A stretch of DNA of 64,000 nucleotides from Mesorhizobium helmanticense (GCF_003034915.1 NZ_PZJX01000052.1:62001-126000); one strand, 5' to 3'; shown: positions 1 to 8,971, counted from the first letter of the stretch. The notes: generated from the sequence alone by a model not told the origin. Translations and numbers: made by a program.

Positions 1-567
1 GACGATCATGACCGATTTCTTCGGCTTGTAGCCGAGCAGCGGCTCGAGCAGGGTTAGAACACCACGCGCGGTCGATCCGGATCGCTGGAATTCCTGCGGC
101 TCGGACTGGAAGAGATAGTGATCTTCCCCACCCGGCTTGACTGAGTCCGGTGTCAGGATTTTCGCCAGCGTCGAGTTGCCGGCGAAATGGATGACCTTGG
201 CCGGCTGCGTGATCTTGGCCATGGCCAGCGTGAAGTCATGCGTTTCCGACCCGAAGATCGCCTGCACCTTCACGTCGCGCACCAGTTCCTGGGTGGCGGC
301 GATAGCGGTGGCGATGTCGGTGCGGTCATCGCGCTTGACCATTTCCAACTTGTAGGTCTTGCCGCCGACCTTGATGCCGCCGGCGTCATTGATCTGCTTC
401 ACGGCAAGGCCGACGCCTGCCGGCAAGGTATGGCCGGCGGAAACGAACGAGCCCGATTCCGCCGCGACGACGCCGATCTTAACGATGTTGTCTTCCGCGC
501 ATGCAGGATGAGCAAGCGCGCCAAGGCAAAAGGCCGCCGACGCGCCCATTTTCAGAACGGTTTTCAA
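1..567 (-). CDS. ABC transporter periplasmic binding protein, LivJ/branched-chain amino acid type (partial)
   Basis: The first 189 codons are present; the C-terminal half lies beyond the window edge. The reading frame starts at a TTG (567) with a GGAGG box 8 bases upstream. It gives a signal peptide (MKTVLK, a hydrophobic stretch, then a PACA/ED cleavage site) and a mature part beginning NIVKIGVVAAESG. The spacing of KIGV, LAVKQINDAGGIKVGGK and AIFGSETH is that of type I periplasmic binding proteins of the Peripla_BP_6 family, which feed HAAT/Liv-type importers. The ligand cannot be inferred, since this family binds amino acids, amides, aromatic acids and more. Transporter genes would be expected downstream, outside the window. 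Confidence 0.8.
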   Translation of the reverse strand, partial: MKTVLKMGASAAFCLGALAHPACAEDNIVKIGVVAAESGSFVSAGHTLPAGVGLAVKQINDAGGIKVGGKTYKLEMVKRDDRTDIATAIAATQELVRDVKVQAIFGSETHDFTLAMAKITQPAKVIHFAGNSTLAKILTPDSVKPGGEDHYLFQSEPQEFQRSGSTARGVLTLLEPLLGYKPKKSVMIV

Positions 568-729
568 CTTGAGATCCTCCCGACTCCAAATCATTGCAGT
601 CTTACCGGGTTGTCATACAACCCTGTAATCTGGTAAATCTAACGCACGGAGATGTCAATCGCGTTGCCATGCGATAAAAGGTGACCCGCAGATCAGGAAT
701 CACACCAAAGCCGCAGTTAGGAACAGGAC

Positions 730-1716
730 ATGCAGTCACGGAAATTCGGCCGCACCGGCCGCGACGTCAGCGAGATCGGCTTTGGTTCATGGGCGATCGG
801 CGCCGCCTGGGGCGAGGTCAATGACGACGACGCCGTTGCTGCCCTGCACGCGGCCCTCGACGCCGGCGTCACCTTCATCGACACCGCCGATGTCTACGGC
901 GACGGCCGTTCCGAAAAACTCATTGCGAGGGTGATGAAGGAGCGTGGCGGCGAGCGGCCATTCATAGCCACCAAGGCTGGAAAGCGGCTGCCAAAGCAGA
1001 CGGTCGAAGGCTTTACCCAGAAGAACCTGACCGACTGGATCGACCGCAGCCTCAGATATCTCGAGGCCGACACGCTCGATCTCGTGCAACTGCATTGCCC
1101 GCCGACGGACCTCTACTACCACCCGGAAGTGTTCGAGCGGCTCGACGGCCTCGTCGAGCAAGGCAAGATCCGCAACTACGGTGTCAGCGTCGAGCGCGTC
1201 GAAGAGGCACTGAAGGCGATGCAGTACCCGGGCGTCGTCAGCGTTCAGATCATCTTCAACGCTTTCCGGCAGCGACCTGCGGAATTGTTCTTCGACTTAG
1301 CGAAAAAGAACAATGTGGCGGTCATCGCCCGAGTGCCGCTGGCCAGCGGATTGCTGTCGGGCAAGTTCAAGGCCGAGACCAAATTCGAGGATAATGACCA
1401 CCGCAAATTCAACCGCAACGGCGAGGCCTTCGATGTCGGCGAGACTTTCTCGGGCGTGCCTTACGAGGTCGGGCTGGCAGCGGTCGAGCGCATCCGGCCG
1501 CTGGTCTCCGGCGACACGACGATGGCGAAATTCGCGTTGCGCTGGATTCTGATGTTCGACGCGGTCACGGTTGTCATTCCGGGCGCGCGCAATCCGGCGC
1601 AAGCCCGCTCCAATGCCGAAGCAGCGGACCTTGCGCCCTTGTCTGCTGACACTATGGGCAAGATCCGCCACATCTACGACCAGGACATCAAGCCTTACGT
1701 GCATCAGCGCTGGTGA
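730..1716 (+). CDS. Aldo/keto reductase
   Basis: A 328-residue NAD(P)H-dependent aldo/keto reductase of the (beta/alpha)8 fold. The catalytic tetrad is visible: Asp51 and Tyr56 in FIDTADVYG, Lys82 in IATKAG and His122 in LVQLHCP. The C-terminal cofactor-loop region (VVIPGARNPAQARSNAEAAD) is typical of the family. Length is normal. The ATG follows AGGAACAGGAC. It stands alone on the plus strand between the LivJ-like gene and the first sugar ABC operon. It probably reduces or oxidises a sugar or sugar-derived carbonyl, but the substrate is not determinable. Confidence 0.88.
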   Translation: MQSRKFGRTGRDVSEIGFGSWAIGAAWGEVNDDDAVAALHAALDAGVTFIDTADVYGDGRSEKLIARVMKERGGERPFIATKAGKRLPKQTVEGFTQKNLTDWIDRSLRYLEADTLDLVQLHCPPTDLYYHPEVFERLDGLVEQGKIRNYGVSVERVEEALKAMQYPGVVSVQIIFNAFRQRPAELFFDLAKKNNVAVIARVPLASGLLSGKFKAETKFEDNDHRKFNRNGEAFDVGETFSGVPYEVGLAAVERIRPLVSGDTTMAKFALRWILMFDAVTVVIPGARNPAQARSNAEAADLAPLSADTMGKIRHIYDQDIKPYVHQRW

Positions 1717-1777
1717 TCATACGCCTGCCGGACCGAGCTATTGCGTGGTGCTTTGGGTAATCTGGATTCTTTCCGGC

Positions 1778-1885
1778 CCTAAAGCGCGTCGCGTTCGACC
1801 GGCCTCATGCGACGCACTTTAGGTTCTTGTTTTTATGCATGTCGTTGCCGCAAAACCGCTGCACACTTTTGCGCGACATGCATTA
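1778..1885. repeat. RIME-like two-hairpin intergenic repeat, copy 1
   Basis: Two adjacent palindromic modules. Module A (1778-1823) pairs CCTAAAG at one end with CTTTAGG at the other. Module B (1835-1883) has perfect 10-base arms, ATGCATGTCG and CGACATGCAT, around a core containing CGCAAAACCGCTG and CACTTTTGCG. Module B and its flank are almost identical to copy 2 at 42652-42700. The last bases of module B form the TAA stop codon (minus strand, 1883-1885) of the neighbouring ABC ATPase gene. The hairpin may also act as a transcription terminator. Confidence 0.75.
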
Positions 1886-2938
1886 AACAATCCTGGTGCC
1901 GTTTCGGGCATCGAACAAGTGCACCTTATTTACCGCGATCTCCAAGCCAATCTCTTGATCCGGTTTGAAGGGAGGCCGATCCCGTACCTCGACCATGAGA
2001 TCGAGGCCATCCGCACTTAAGGTAAGTTCCTGGGCTTCACCGGTCGGCTCGACGACCTGAACCCTCGCCCGGGCGTGATTGCCGCCAACGGCAATGTGCT
2101 GGGGACGAATCCCGTAGACTACTCCATCCCTGTCTCCCATCCGAGCGTCCTCCGGCAAGGGTAAGCGCAGGCCCTGCTCGGCGACGAATGCGCCGTTGTC
2201 GATTCGGCCCCTGATCAGGTTCATTTCCGGAGACCCGATAAAGCCAGCGACGAACAGGTTGGCGGGTTGCTCGTAGAGCTCTGAAGGCGTGCCGATCTGC
2301 TCGACCCGGCCTCGGTTCAGCACCACAATGCGGTCGGCAAGTGTCATCGCCTCGGTCTGGTCGTGAGTGACGTAGATGCTCGTTCGGCCCAGCCGTTGGT
2401 GAAGCTTCTTGATCTCGGCGCGCATCTTGACACGCAGCTTGGCATCGAGGTTGCTGAGTGGCTCGTCAAACAGGAAGGCGGCAGGATCGCGCACGATCGC
2501 CCGGCCCATGGCAACGCGCTGACGCTGACCGCCGGACAACTGGCGCGGCATGCGGCCAAGCAGATCCTGCAGGCCAAGGATCTCGGCAGCTGCCTTCACC
2601 CTTGAGACGATCTCTTCCCTTGGGACCTTGGCCAGTCGAAGCGCGAAGCTCATATTGTCGGCTACGCTCATATGCGGATAGAGCGCGTAGCTCTGGAAGA
2701 CCATGGCAATGTCGCGCGACTTGGCCGGCATCTCGTCGACGACACGCCCGCCGATGCGGATCTCGCCGGTCGTCTGTTCTTCCAGCCCTGCGATCATGCG
2801 CAGCAGCGTTGACTTGCCGCAACCGGACGGACCGACCAGCACTACGAATTCGCCGCTGGCGATTTCGATATTGATGTCGCGCAAGACTTCCACGGCACCG
2901 AAGCTCTTGCCGAGCTGTTCTATCTCAATTGCAGACAC
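1883..2938 (-). CDS. Sugar ABC transporter ATP-binding protein, UgpC/MalK type (system A)
   Basis: A 351-residue ATPase of the CUT1 carbohydrate importer class. Walker A is GPSGCGKST (about residues 37-45), the ABC signature is LSGGQRQRVAMGRAIVR, Walker B with D-loop is FLFDEPLSNLDAK, and the switch is YVTHDQTEA. The C-terminal third is the OB-like regulatory domain of the MalK/UgpC group (GIRPQHI...). It starts at a GTG (2938) behind GGGAGG. It is the last gene of the minus-strand operon binding protein - permease - permease - RraA - ATPase and should energise the two permeases at 3763-5561. Its stop codon lies in an intergenic repeat. Confidence 0.92.
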   Translation of the reverse strand: MSAIEIEQLGKSFGAVEVLRDINIEIASGEFVVLVGPSGCGKSTLLRMIAGLEEQTTGEIRIGGRVVDEMPAKSRDIAMVFQSYALYPHMSVADNMSFALRLAKVPREEIVSRVKAAAEILGLQDLLGRMPRQLSGGQRQRVAMGRAIVRDPAAFLFDEPLSNLDAKLRVKMRAEIKKLHQRLGRTSIYVTHDQTEAMTLADRIVVLNRGRVEQIGTPSELYEQPANLFVAGFIGSPEMNLIRGRIDNGAFVAEQGLRLPLPEDARMGDRDGVVYGIRPQHIAVGGNHARARVQVVEPTGEAQELTLSADGLDLMVEVRDRPPFKPDQEIGLEIAVNKVHLFDARNGTRIV

Positions 2939-2964
2939 CTATCGTCCTCCCGTCCCAGCACGAC

Positions 2965-3720
2965 TCATTTCTGTTGAGCATGCCGCCATGCGCGGTATTC
3001 GGCCTCGCCCTCGGGGCTCAATGGATAGTATTTCCGCAGGTCGCCCCCCTCGGCCAGGCGTGAGCGCGAAAACTCTTCCCACTCGACATGTTCGCTGGCG
3101 AGCTCAACCAGTTTAGGGGCAAGGGCGACCGGTACCACGACCACGCCATCATCGTCGGCGACGATGATGTCTCCCGGTATGACGAGCACGTTCGAGCAGG
3201 CGATGGGAACGTTGACGGCAAAGGGGACGATGTTTGTCTGGGCATGGAAATTCGGCGTAACATCCCTCACCCAGATGCCGATGTCCAAGGCAGCCGCCTG
3301 TGCTGAATCGCGGATACATCCGTCGACAACCACACCAGCCCCGCCGCGCCCGGCGAAGAAGGTCAACATCATCTCCCCGAAGATACCGCTGCCAAGGTCA
3401 CCACGCGCATCGACGACGACCATGTCGCCAGGCTGCGTGGGGTACAACACGTGCCGGTGGAGTTGGCGCTCTGGCTCCTCGTACTCAGTCTCGTTGTAGA
3501 GATCTTCGCGCTTGGGCATGCATTGGAGCGTAAGGGCTGGCCCGGCGGCCGTGCGGCCGAGCCTTAGCGGCCGGGGCCCTCGGATCTGAGGATCGCGAAT
3601 ACCCATCTTGTGATAAAGCTCGCTGGCCAAGGTCGCTGAACCGATCGCTGCAAGCGCGTCGACCAGTTGCCTCGGTGGCCGCGAAATGTCCTTTATTGCC
3701 GCTGCTTGGCCTACTTCCAC
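2965..3720 (-). CDS. RraA-family protein, putative metal-dependent pyruvate/oxaloacetate-type aldolase or decarboxylase
   Basis: 251 residues, longer than the roughly 160 of E. coli RraA because of N- and C-terminal extensions. The core RraA/methyltransferase-like fold is recognisable by VVDARGDLGSGIFG and VVDGCIRD (133-138). The D-G-x-x-R-D motif supplies metal and substrate contacts in the HMG/CHA aldolases of this superfamily. It starts at a GTG behind GGGAGG. A close paralog lies at 27940-28680 with the same C-terminal W-E-E-F-S-R ... YYPL signature, also next to a sugar importer. The embedding in a sugar ABC operon argues for a carbon-catabolic lyase rather than an RNase E regulator; this is inference. 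Confidence 0.8.
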   Translation of the reverse strand: MEVGQAAAIKDISRPPRQLVDALAAIGSATLASELYHKMGIRDPQIRGPRPLRLGRTAAGPALTLQCMPKREDLYNETEYEEPERQLHRHVLYPTQPGDMVVVDARGDLGSGIFGEMMLTFFAGRGGAGVVVDGCIRDSAQAAALDIGIWVRDVTPNFHAQTNIVPFAVNVPIACSNVLVIPGDIIVADDDGVVVVPVALAPKLVELASEHVEWEEFSRSRLAEGGDLRKYYPLSPEGEAEYRAWRHAQQK

Positions 3721-3762
3721 GTTTCATCCTCCCGTCGATCAAGTTTTTCATGATCCCTCAAT

Positions 3763-4641
3763 TCAGCCGCGAACTGCACCGGTCGTCAGACCCTTGACCA
3801 ACAGGCCTTGAGCAAACCAGACAAACACCAGTGTCGGGATGACCATGAGGACGCCGGCCGCCGACATGGCTCCCCAGTCGATACCGAACTGCGAGACGAA
3901 ATTGGTAAGCCCGACTGGCAGCGTCTGTGCTGCCTTGCTGGAAGTCAGCGTCAACGCGAGCAGCAGGTCATTCCAGGTGAAGAGGAAGGTGATGACCGCG
4001 CTGGCCCCAATGCCAGGCGCAATCAATGGCGCCACGATCTGGACCAGTGTGCGCACCGTGCCGGCGCCGTCCGACTGGGCGGCCTCCTCGATCTCTTTCG
4101 GCACATCCTGGATAAAGCCCAGCAGCAGCCAGATGGCGACGGGCAGTTTGGCCGCGGTATGGCTCAGGATCAGCGCCCAGATGGTGTCGAGCAGGCCAAA
4201 AGCGGCAAACACGGCGAAAAGCGGGATGGCGAGCGCGATGACCGGGATCATGCGCATGATCAAGAGCAGCCCGAAAATCAGCATGGCGCCCGGCATCCTG
4301 AAACGCGACAGGGCATAGGCGCAGGGAATGGCCAGCAGATGGACGAGAATGACCGTCGCCACCGAGACGATCACGGTGTTCCAGACATAGTCCATCGTGT
4401 CGTACTCCGTGAAAACGGAGACGTATTGCGTTAGCGTCGCGGTCTCGGGGATGATGTGCACCGGCACCGAGAAGATGTCGGCCGAACTGCGGATCGAGGT
4501 CAGGAACAGCCACACAAGCGGAAAGACGGTGAGGGCGACGGTCAGGGCGAGCGCCAGGTACTGGCCGGCGGTCCCCGCCGTGAACCGGCGGCGCCGGCGC
4601 TTTGGCCTGGGGCGTGTGGCGACGGTTGCGGCGTCGGTCAT
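3763..4641 (-). CDS. Sugar ABC transporter permease, MalG type (system A)
   Basis: 292 residues with six predicted membrane spans and a basic N-terminus (RPRPKRRRRR). The permease EAA loop is in IPKEIEEAAQSDGAGTVRTL-like context (DVPKEIEEAAQSDGAG), where the ATPase docks. Start is the ATG at 4641, which overlaps the stop of the upstream permease gene as ATGA (4638-4641). A longer open frame upstream is an artefact running through that gene. Forms the inner-membrane channel with the product of 4638-5561. Confidence 0.92.
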   Translation of the reverse strand: MTDAATVATRPRPKRRRRRFTAGTAGQYLALALTVALTVFPLVWLFLTSIRSSADIFSVPVHIIPETATLTQYVSVFTEYDTMDYVWNTVIVSVATVILVHLLAIPCAYALSRFRMPGAMLIFGLLLIMRMIPVIALAIPLFAVFAAFGLLDTIWALILSHTAAKLPVAIWLLLGFIQDVPKEIEEAAQSDGAGTVRTLVQIVAPLIAPGIGASAVITFLFTWNDLLLALTLTSSKAAQTLPVGLTNFVSQFGIDWGAMSAAGVLMVIPTLVFVWFAQGLLVKGLTTGAVRG

Positions 4642-5561
4642 ATCGCTCTCCGTTTCGCAATCAGCCACGGTATTCCGTAGAGGAGCCCGAGCACGAACAG
4701 CGACATCCCGAGGGCGATGTAGGAGACCGCCGCCGCATGTCCGAAATCCACTGCCTGAAACGCCAGCAGGTAGGAGTAGACGGTAAGCAGGTTGGTGGCG
4801 CCGCCCGGCCCGCCCTGGGTCATCAGCCAGACGACGTCGAAGGTCCGGAAGGTGTCGATGATGCGCAGCATCAGCGCGATCATGATGACCGGACGCATCA
4901 GCGGCAGCACGATGTGCCAGAAGCGCTGCCATGGCGTGGCGCCGTCCACCGTGGCAGCCTCGAGCGGCTCCTGCGGCAAGGATTGCAGGCCGGCAAGGAA
5001 CAGCAGCACCATCAGCGGCGTGTTCTGCCAGACATCGGCGATGATCACCGAGACAAGCGCCCAGGTCGGGTGGTTGAGCCATGGAATTTCGGGCAGGTTG
5101 AACATGCGCAGCAGCGCGTCGACCAAGCCGTACTGGGTGTTGAACAGCCAACGGAAATTCAGGCCCACGACGGCGGGCGCAATCATCGGCGGCACCAGGA
5201 GCAAGGTGCGCGCCAACCGCATGCCGCGCAATTTGCCGTTGACGAGCACGGCGATCGCCATTCCGGCCACCACTTCGATCGTGATGGAAACGACGCTGAA
5301 TATGGTCTGATTTCGCAGTGCCTGGTTGAACTGGCGGCCGAAGAGTTCGTCGGTGTAGTTGCCCACCCCGGCAAACGGCGCGGAGCCGCTCAGATCCCAG
5401 CGAAAGAAACTCATGATGAAAGAGTATCCGAGCGGATAGATAAGGATGGCGACCATGACGAGGAGCGCCGGGCTGGCCAGGAGGTAGCCTCTCTGCCAGG
5501 TGTAGGGCAGCGGCGAACGTCGCCGACGCCCCGACACCTGGTGCTGCGCGACGGGCGGCAT
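4638..5561 (-). CDS. Sugar ABC transporter permease, MalF/UgpA type (system A)
   Basis: 307 residues. A cytoplasmic N-terminus (VSGRRRRSPLPYTWQRG) is followed by six membrane spans of the binding-protein-dependent transport inner-membrane component family. The EAA motif is in LPQEPLEAATVDGATPWQRFWHI. The gene starts two bases after the stop codon of the binding-protein gene (TGAGGATG), so the two are translationally close, and ends in an ATGA overlap with the MalG-type permease. Partner of 3763-4641. Confidence 0.92.
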   Translation of the reverse strand: MPPVAQHQVSGRRRRSPLPYTWQRGYLLASPALLVMVAILIYPLGYSFIMSFFRWDLSGSAPFAGVGNYTDELFGRQFNQALRNQTIFSVVSITIEVVAGMAIAVLVNGKLRGMRLARTLLLVPPMIAPAVVGLNFRWLFNTQYGLVDALLRMFNLPEIPWLNHPTWALVSVIIADVWQNTPLMVLLFLAGLQSLPQEPLEAATVDGATPWQRFWHIVLPLMRPVIMIALMLRIIDTFRTFDVVWLMTQGGPGGATNLLTVYSYLLAFQAVDFGHAAAVSYIALGMSLFVLGLLYGIPWLIAKRRAI

Positions 5562-5563
5562 CC

Positions 5564-6844
5564 TCAGTCGTATGCTCCGGCCCGGCGCATGATCTCCTCA
5601 GCCTCGGTTGCCGCCTGGTTGAGCGAATCGCTCGGCGAGACCTGGTCAGTCAGCGCCTGTTCGATGGCCGAGAACATCAAGGTGCAGACTTTCGAGAAGC
5701 CGGCCAGCTTCGGCCACTCCTTGCCGTTCGCTATCGTCGTCTCGAGTTGCTGCAGCCATGTGGCCTGCGGGCCCTTCGCCGCTGCTATCACCTCCTTGGC
5801 GATCACCTGGCTGCTGGGAAAGTTGGTGAACTGCTCGAACTGCAGACGCTGCGCCTCAGGACCGACCGTATATTTGATGAATTCGACGGCGGGTTCCTTG
5901 CGTCCAGACTGTCCGTTGAGGGCCATGGCGTGGGAGATGGCGCATGAGATCGCAGCCTTGTCCCGGATGTAGGGCGCTGTCGACCATTTGCCGACGATGC
6001 GCGAGGTTTCCGGATTGGACAGGGTTGCGAAAGCGCCCGGCCAGTCGAAATTGGCATAGACGGTGCCCGACGAGAGTTCGGTCGAATTTTCGTTCCATTG
6101 ATATCCGACCGCATCCGGCGGCACGATTTTGTGCTTCTGGATCAGGTCGCGATAGAACGTCAGGGCTTTGATCCCGGCTTCGGAATTGAAGGCCGGTTTG
6201 TTGGCCTGGTCGACCCAATCCCCTCCGGCTTGCCACAGGAGATCGCTGAACGTGCGCTGGGCGGGGTCACCCTGCCCCGGCACGACCAGCCCATAGTGGC
6301 CGTTGCCGGTGAGTTTGAGGCCCACGTCAACCAGGTCTTCCCAGGTCTCGGCCGGCTTCAGGCCTTTCTCCTGGTAGACGTCGCTGCGATAGTACTGCAC
6401 ACGCGCATCCATATTGCGCGGAATGGCGGCCAGATTGCCGGTCTTGGGGTCGCTTAGATACTTGACCGCAACCGGATAGAACTCAGCCAATTCAGACTCG
6501 CTGAAATAGCTGTTCAGGGGTGCAAAGTGGTTGAAATAGGAATCTATCTGCGCCGTGTGGGTGCTGTAGACGTCGTATTGGCTCGATCGTGCAGCGCTCA
6601 GCGTGACGACTTTCGATGTCAGCGGCGTGAATTCCAGCAGGTCATAGCGGACCTTGATGCCGGTCTTCGCCGTGAAATCCTGGACAATCTTCTCCCAATA
6701 TTTGGGGTAAAGCGGGCCGCCGGTGATCAGCAGCGCGGTAATCTCGTTCGCCTGCGCCCTGGCGACCCACGGCGCGGCGAGCGAGCCGGCCGTCACGGCA
6801 GCACTCGCCGCCAGGAATTTGCGTCTCGATAGGCTTGCGGACAT
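5564..6844 (-). CDS. Extracellular sugar-binding protein, ABC transporter system A
   Basis: About 426 residues, family 1 solute-binding protein. The N-terminus SRRKFLAASAAVTAGSLAAPWVARAQ is a Tat-like signal (SRRKF), suggesting export in folded form, as is common for rhizobial sugar-binding proteins. Mature features include ITGGPLYPKYWEKI and the long alpha/beta lobes of CUT1 binding proteins. The ATG at 6844 is chosen over the GTG at 6847 because it sits 8 bases from GGAGG. First gene of the minus-strand operon ending at 1883 and divergent from a GntR gene, so probably induced by the ligand through that regulator. The ligand is unknown. Confidence 0.9.
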   Translation of the reverse strand: MSASLSRRKFLAASAAVTAGSLAAPWVARAQANEITALLITGGPLYPKYWEKIVQDFTAKTGIKVRYDLLEFTPLTSKVVTLSAARSSQYDVYSTHTAQIDSYFNHFAPLNSYFSESELAEFYPVAVKYLSDPKTGNLAAIPRNMDARVQYYRSDVYQEKGLKPAETWEDLVDVGLKLTGNGHYGLVVPGQGDPAQRTFSDLLWQAGGDWVDQANKPAFNSEAGIKALTFYRDLIQKHKIVPPDAVGYQWNENSTELSSGTVYANFDWPGAFATLSNPETSRIVGKWSTAPYIRDKAAISCAISHAMALNGQSGRKEPAVEFIKYTVGPEAQRLQFEQFTNFPSSQVIAKEVIAAAKGPQATWLQQLETTIANGKEWPKLAGFSKVCTLMFSAIEQALTDQVSPSDSLNQAATEAEEIMRRAGAYD

Positions 6845-7119
6845 CACAATCTCCTCCTTGTTTGCGACTGGTCGGCCCTTCCAAGGGTCGGCCGATGACT
6901 TCCAACCTTTCTGGCAAATCCGCGGCGGCTTGCTCCTCCCGCAGCGAGACTGCCTGGATTACTCCCCGAACGATCCTTGCGAGCCCGCCGGGCGATTAGG
7001 CACCTTTGTTCCAACGCGCCTCGCGCGTCTGCGAAGCATATCGATCCTGATCTCGGACGACCGAAGCCGGGGACGCGACGTTGGACCCGCCATTCGATCC
7101 TCCCTTCACGCAGGCCGAG

Positions 7120-7193
7120 TTATAGGCTAGTGAGCACTATGGGATAAGTTGACTGCATATCTAGCTATCAGCCTATAAGCTTATCGGACAAGT
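7120..7193. promoter_or_regulatory. Divergent promoter/operator region of ABC system A and its GntR regulator
   Basis: The 351 bases between the binding-protein start (6844) and the regulator start (7196) hold the only AT-rich patch nearby. A nine-base inverted repeat lies at 7120-7128 (TTATAGGCT) and 7170-7178 (AGCCTATAA). A promoter fit for the regulator is TTGACT (7149-7154), 18 bases, then CTATAA (7173-7178). Overlapping the expected start site is GCTTATCGGACAAGT (7179-7193), which recurs with one change upstream of the enolase-family gene at 9264. Binding by the local GntR protein is inferred. Confidence 0.55.
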
Positions 7194-7195
7194 GG

Positions 7196-7900
7196 ATGTT
7201 AATGATGGATGCCATGGAGGTCAAGCTTCAAACTTTGCCCAGGCAGGTGGCGGGCGTGCTAGCACGTCGCATCGCCAGCAGCGGCGTCACCGGCGGCCAA
7301 GGACCGTCGGAACAGCAGATCCTCCAGGAGTTCGGGGTTTCGCGCGCGGTGGCGCGGGAAGCGCTGAAGATCCTGGCGTCTCTCGACATGATCGAGATCG
7401 CGCAGGGACGGCGCGTGGTGCTGCGTCCGGCCGAAGAATGGGACTATCTCAGCCCATTGCTCATCGACTGGCTGCCACCCGAGCAGATGCGCGAGATATT
7501 GGCAGAGGCTCACGCGACGCGGATAATCATCGAGCCTGCCATCGCCGCCATCGCGGCCAAGCACATGACCAAAGAGAATCTTGAGCGTCTTGGCACTCTG
7601 CTGGCGGCGATGTCGGCCAGCGAGGACAATGCGGACGCCTATCTGAAGCTCGACCTGGATTTCCACATGGAGATTTGCCGGGCGGCCCAGAACAGGATTC
7701 TCGACCGCTTCATGTACTCGTCCCGGTGGTGGCAGATGGCGAGCAGACGCATCAGCAACCAGATGCCTCATGCCCTGCCCTCGGCGACTGAGATGCACAG
7801 GGCGATCTACGAGGCGCTCCTGGCGCGCGATGCAAAACGGGCGGAAGAGGCGATGCGCCGGCATCTGAAGATCACCACCGCCGTTGGCCTGCCTCCATAA
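7196..7900 (+). CDS. GntR-family transcriptional regulator, FadR subfamily (FCD domain)
   Basis: 234 residues. N-terminal winged helix-turn-helix (about 10-75: GGQGPSEQQILQEFGVSRAVAREALKILASLDMIEI). C-terminal FCD ligand domain (about 90-225) with the metal-type pattern D-LDFHMEICRAAQN and a late His in MRRHLKIT. FCD domains sense carboxylic acids and sugar acids. Divergent from ABC system A and convergent with the aldo/keto reductase at 7985. Probably represses the importer operon, itself and perhaps the 9264 gene through the shared site described above. The exact start is uncertain because several in-frame ATGs follow each other at 7196, 7202 and 7205. Confidence 0.9.
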   Translation: MLMMDAMEVKLQTLPRQVAGVLARRIASSGVTGGQGPSEQQILQEFGVSRAVAREALKILASLDMIEIAQGRRVVLRPAEEWDYLSPLLIDWLPPEQMREILAEAHATRIIIEPAIAAIAAKHMTKENLERLGTLLAAMSASEDNADAYLKLDLDFHMEICRAAQNRILDRFMYSSRWWQMASRRISNQMPHALPSATEMHRAIYEALLARDAKRAEEAMRRHLKITTAVGLPP

Positions 7901-7923
7901 GAAATCGCCAGCCGATGCTCCCG

Positions 7924-7959
7924 AGCGGCGCAGCCAGCAATCCGGCTGGCCGCGCCGCT
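7924..7959. terminator. Bidirectional hairpin between convergent genes
   Basis: A strong GC-rich hairpin: AGCGGCGC pairs with GCGCCGCT and an inner GCCAGC pairs with GCTGGC around a short loop. It lies between the convergent GntR gene (ends 7900) and aldo/keto reductase gene (ends 7985). There is no clear U-tract, so it could be a factor-dependent or bidirectional stop. Confidence 0.5.
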
Positions 7960-7984
7960 GCGCGCCGGGAGGACGCGGCCGATA

Positions 7985-8971
7985 TCAGGCGCTTTTCGCT
8001 TGCTGTTCCTGACGCTGGCGCGCGCGGAAACCGAACATGTCGCCCTTGTCCTTGATTTCCGCCCAGACCGGTGCGGTGATGTTGTCCATGGCCGCGATGT
8101 CCGCGTCTGAAATCGTCCAGCCGACGCTCTCGACGTTTTCCTCCAGTTCCTTGACCGTGCGTGCGCCGACCAGCGGCGAGCTGACGCCAGGCCTGCTGGT
8201 AAGCCACTGGATCGCGAGCTGCGGAACCGTCTTGCCGTAGCGCGCCGCAATCGGCTTGAGGGTGTCGACGGCGTTAACCGCGCGCTCGTAGGTGCCCGGC
8301 TGGAACAGAACGGTGGTGCGGCGCTCATCGCCTTCGACGAATTTGGTGTCCAGCGACAGCAGCCCCGTGAGCAAGCCTTGGGCGAGGCCGCTATAGGGCA
8401 TCACGCCGATATTATGCTTGCGGCAATAGGGCAGAGTCTCAGCCTCAACCTCGCGCCACAGCATGTTGTAAGGCGGTTGGAGCACGTCGATGACGCCATG
8501 CTGGCGAGCGCTGTCCATGTCGGCGGTGCTGAAATTCGAAACCCCGACCGCCTTGATGCGGCCTGACGACCGCAACCGCTCCATCATCTCCATAGTCGGG
8601 CCGATCGGAAAATCCGAGTTCGGCCAGTGGATAAAATAGACGTCGACATAGTCCGTTTGCATCCGCTTCAGCGAACCGTCCAGCGCCACCTCTATCGCCG
8701 CGGGTTCGAGATGGTTTGGGGCAACCTTGGTCGCAATGACCGCCTTGTCGCGGCTGCCGGCCAACGCCTTGCCGACGACTTCCTCGGCGTGGCCATGCCC
8801 ATAGGCCTCCGCCGTGTCGATCAGCGTGATGCCAAGCTCCAGGGCGCGCCTGATCACCCGGATCGATTCCTCGTCGTCGGCCGCGCCCCAAAAGGCGCCG
8901 GACATACCCCAAGTCCCCAGACCGATCTCCGATACCTTGACCGGCGACGATCCCAACTGTCGCTGTTGCAT
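7985..8971 (-). CDS. Aldo/keto reductase
   Basis: 328 residues from the ATG at 8971, chosen because AGGAGGAAGAGG precedes it. Catalytic residues are Asp52 and Tyr57 (LIDTAEAYGHG), Lys82 (IATKVAP) and His115 (YFIHWPN). The NADP-binding C-terminal loop is VGARTVKELEENVESVGW. The gene is divergent from the enolase-superfamily gene at 9264 with a 292-base shared control region, which suggests co-regulation in one sugar or sugar-acid pathway. It is only distantly related to the reductase at 730-1716. Confidence 0.88.
   Translation of the reverse strand: MQQRQLGSSPVKVSEIGLGTWGMSGAFWGAADDEESIRVIRRALELGITLIDTAEAYGHGHAEEVVGKALAGSRDKAVIATKVAPNHLEPAAIEVALDGSLKRMQTDYVDVYFIHWPNSDFPIGPTMEMMERLRSSGRIKAVGVSNFSTADMDSARQHGVIDVLQPPYNMLWREVEAETLPYCRKHNIGVMPYSGLAQGLLTGLLSLDTKFVEGDERRTTVLFQPGTYERAVNAVDTLKPIAARYGKTVPQLAIQWLTSRPGVSSPLVGARTVKELEENVESVGWTISDADIAAMDNITAPVWAEIKDKGDMFGFRARQRQEQQAKSA

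Noticed and set aside
3763..5151. 462-codon frame as a single permease
   Set aside because: Its first 170 codons are an out-of-frame reading of the upstream permease gene; the real start is the ATG at 4641 in an ATGA overlap.
4602..5972. 456-codon open frame on the plus strand
   Set aside because: Antisense to the two permease genes and the binding-protein gene of system A, which have clear family motifs and a coherent operon layout.
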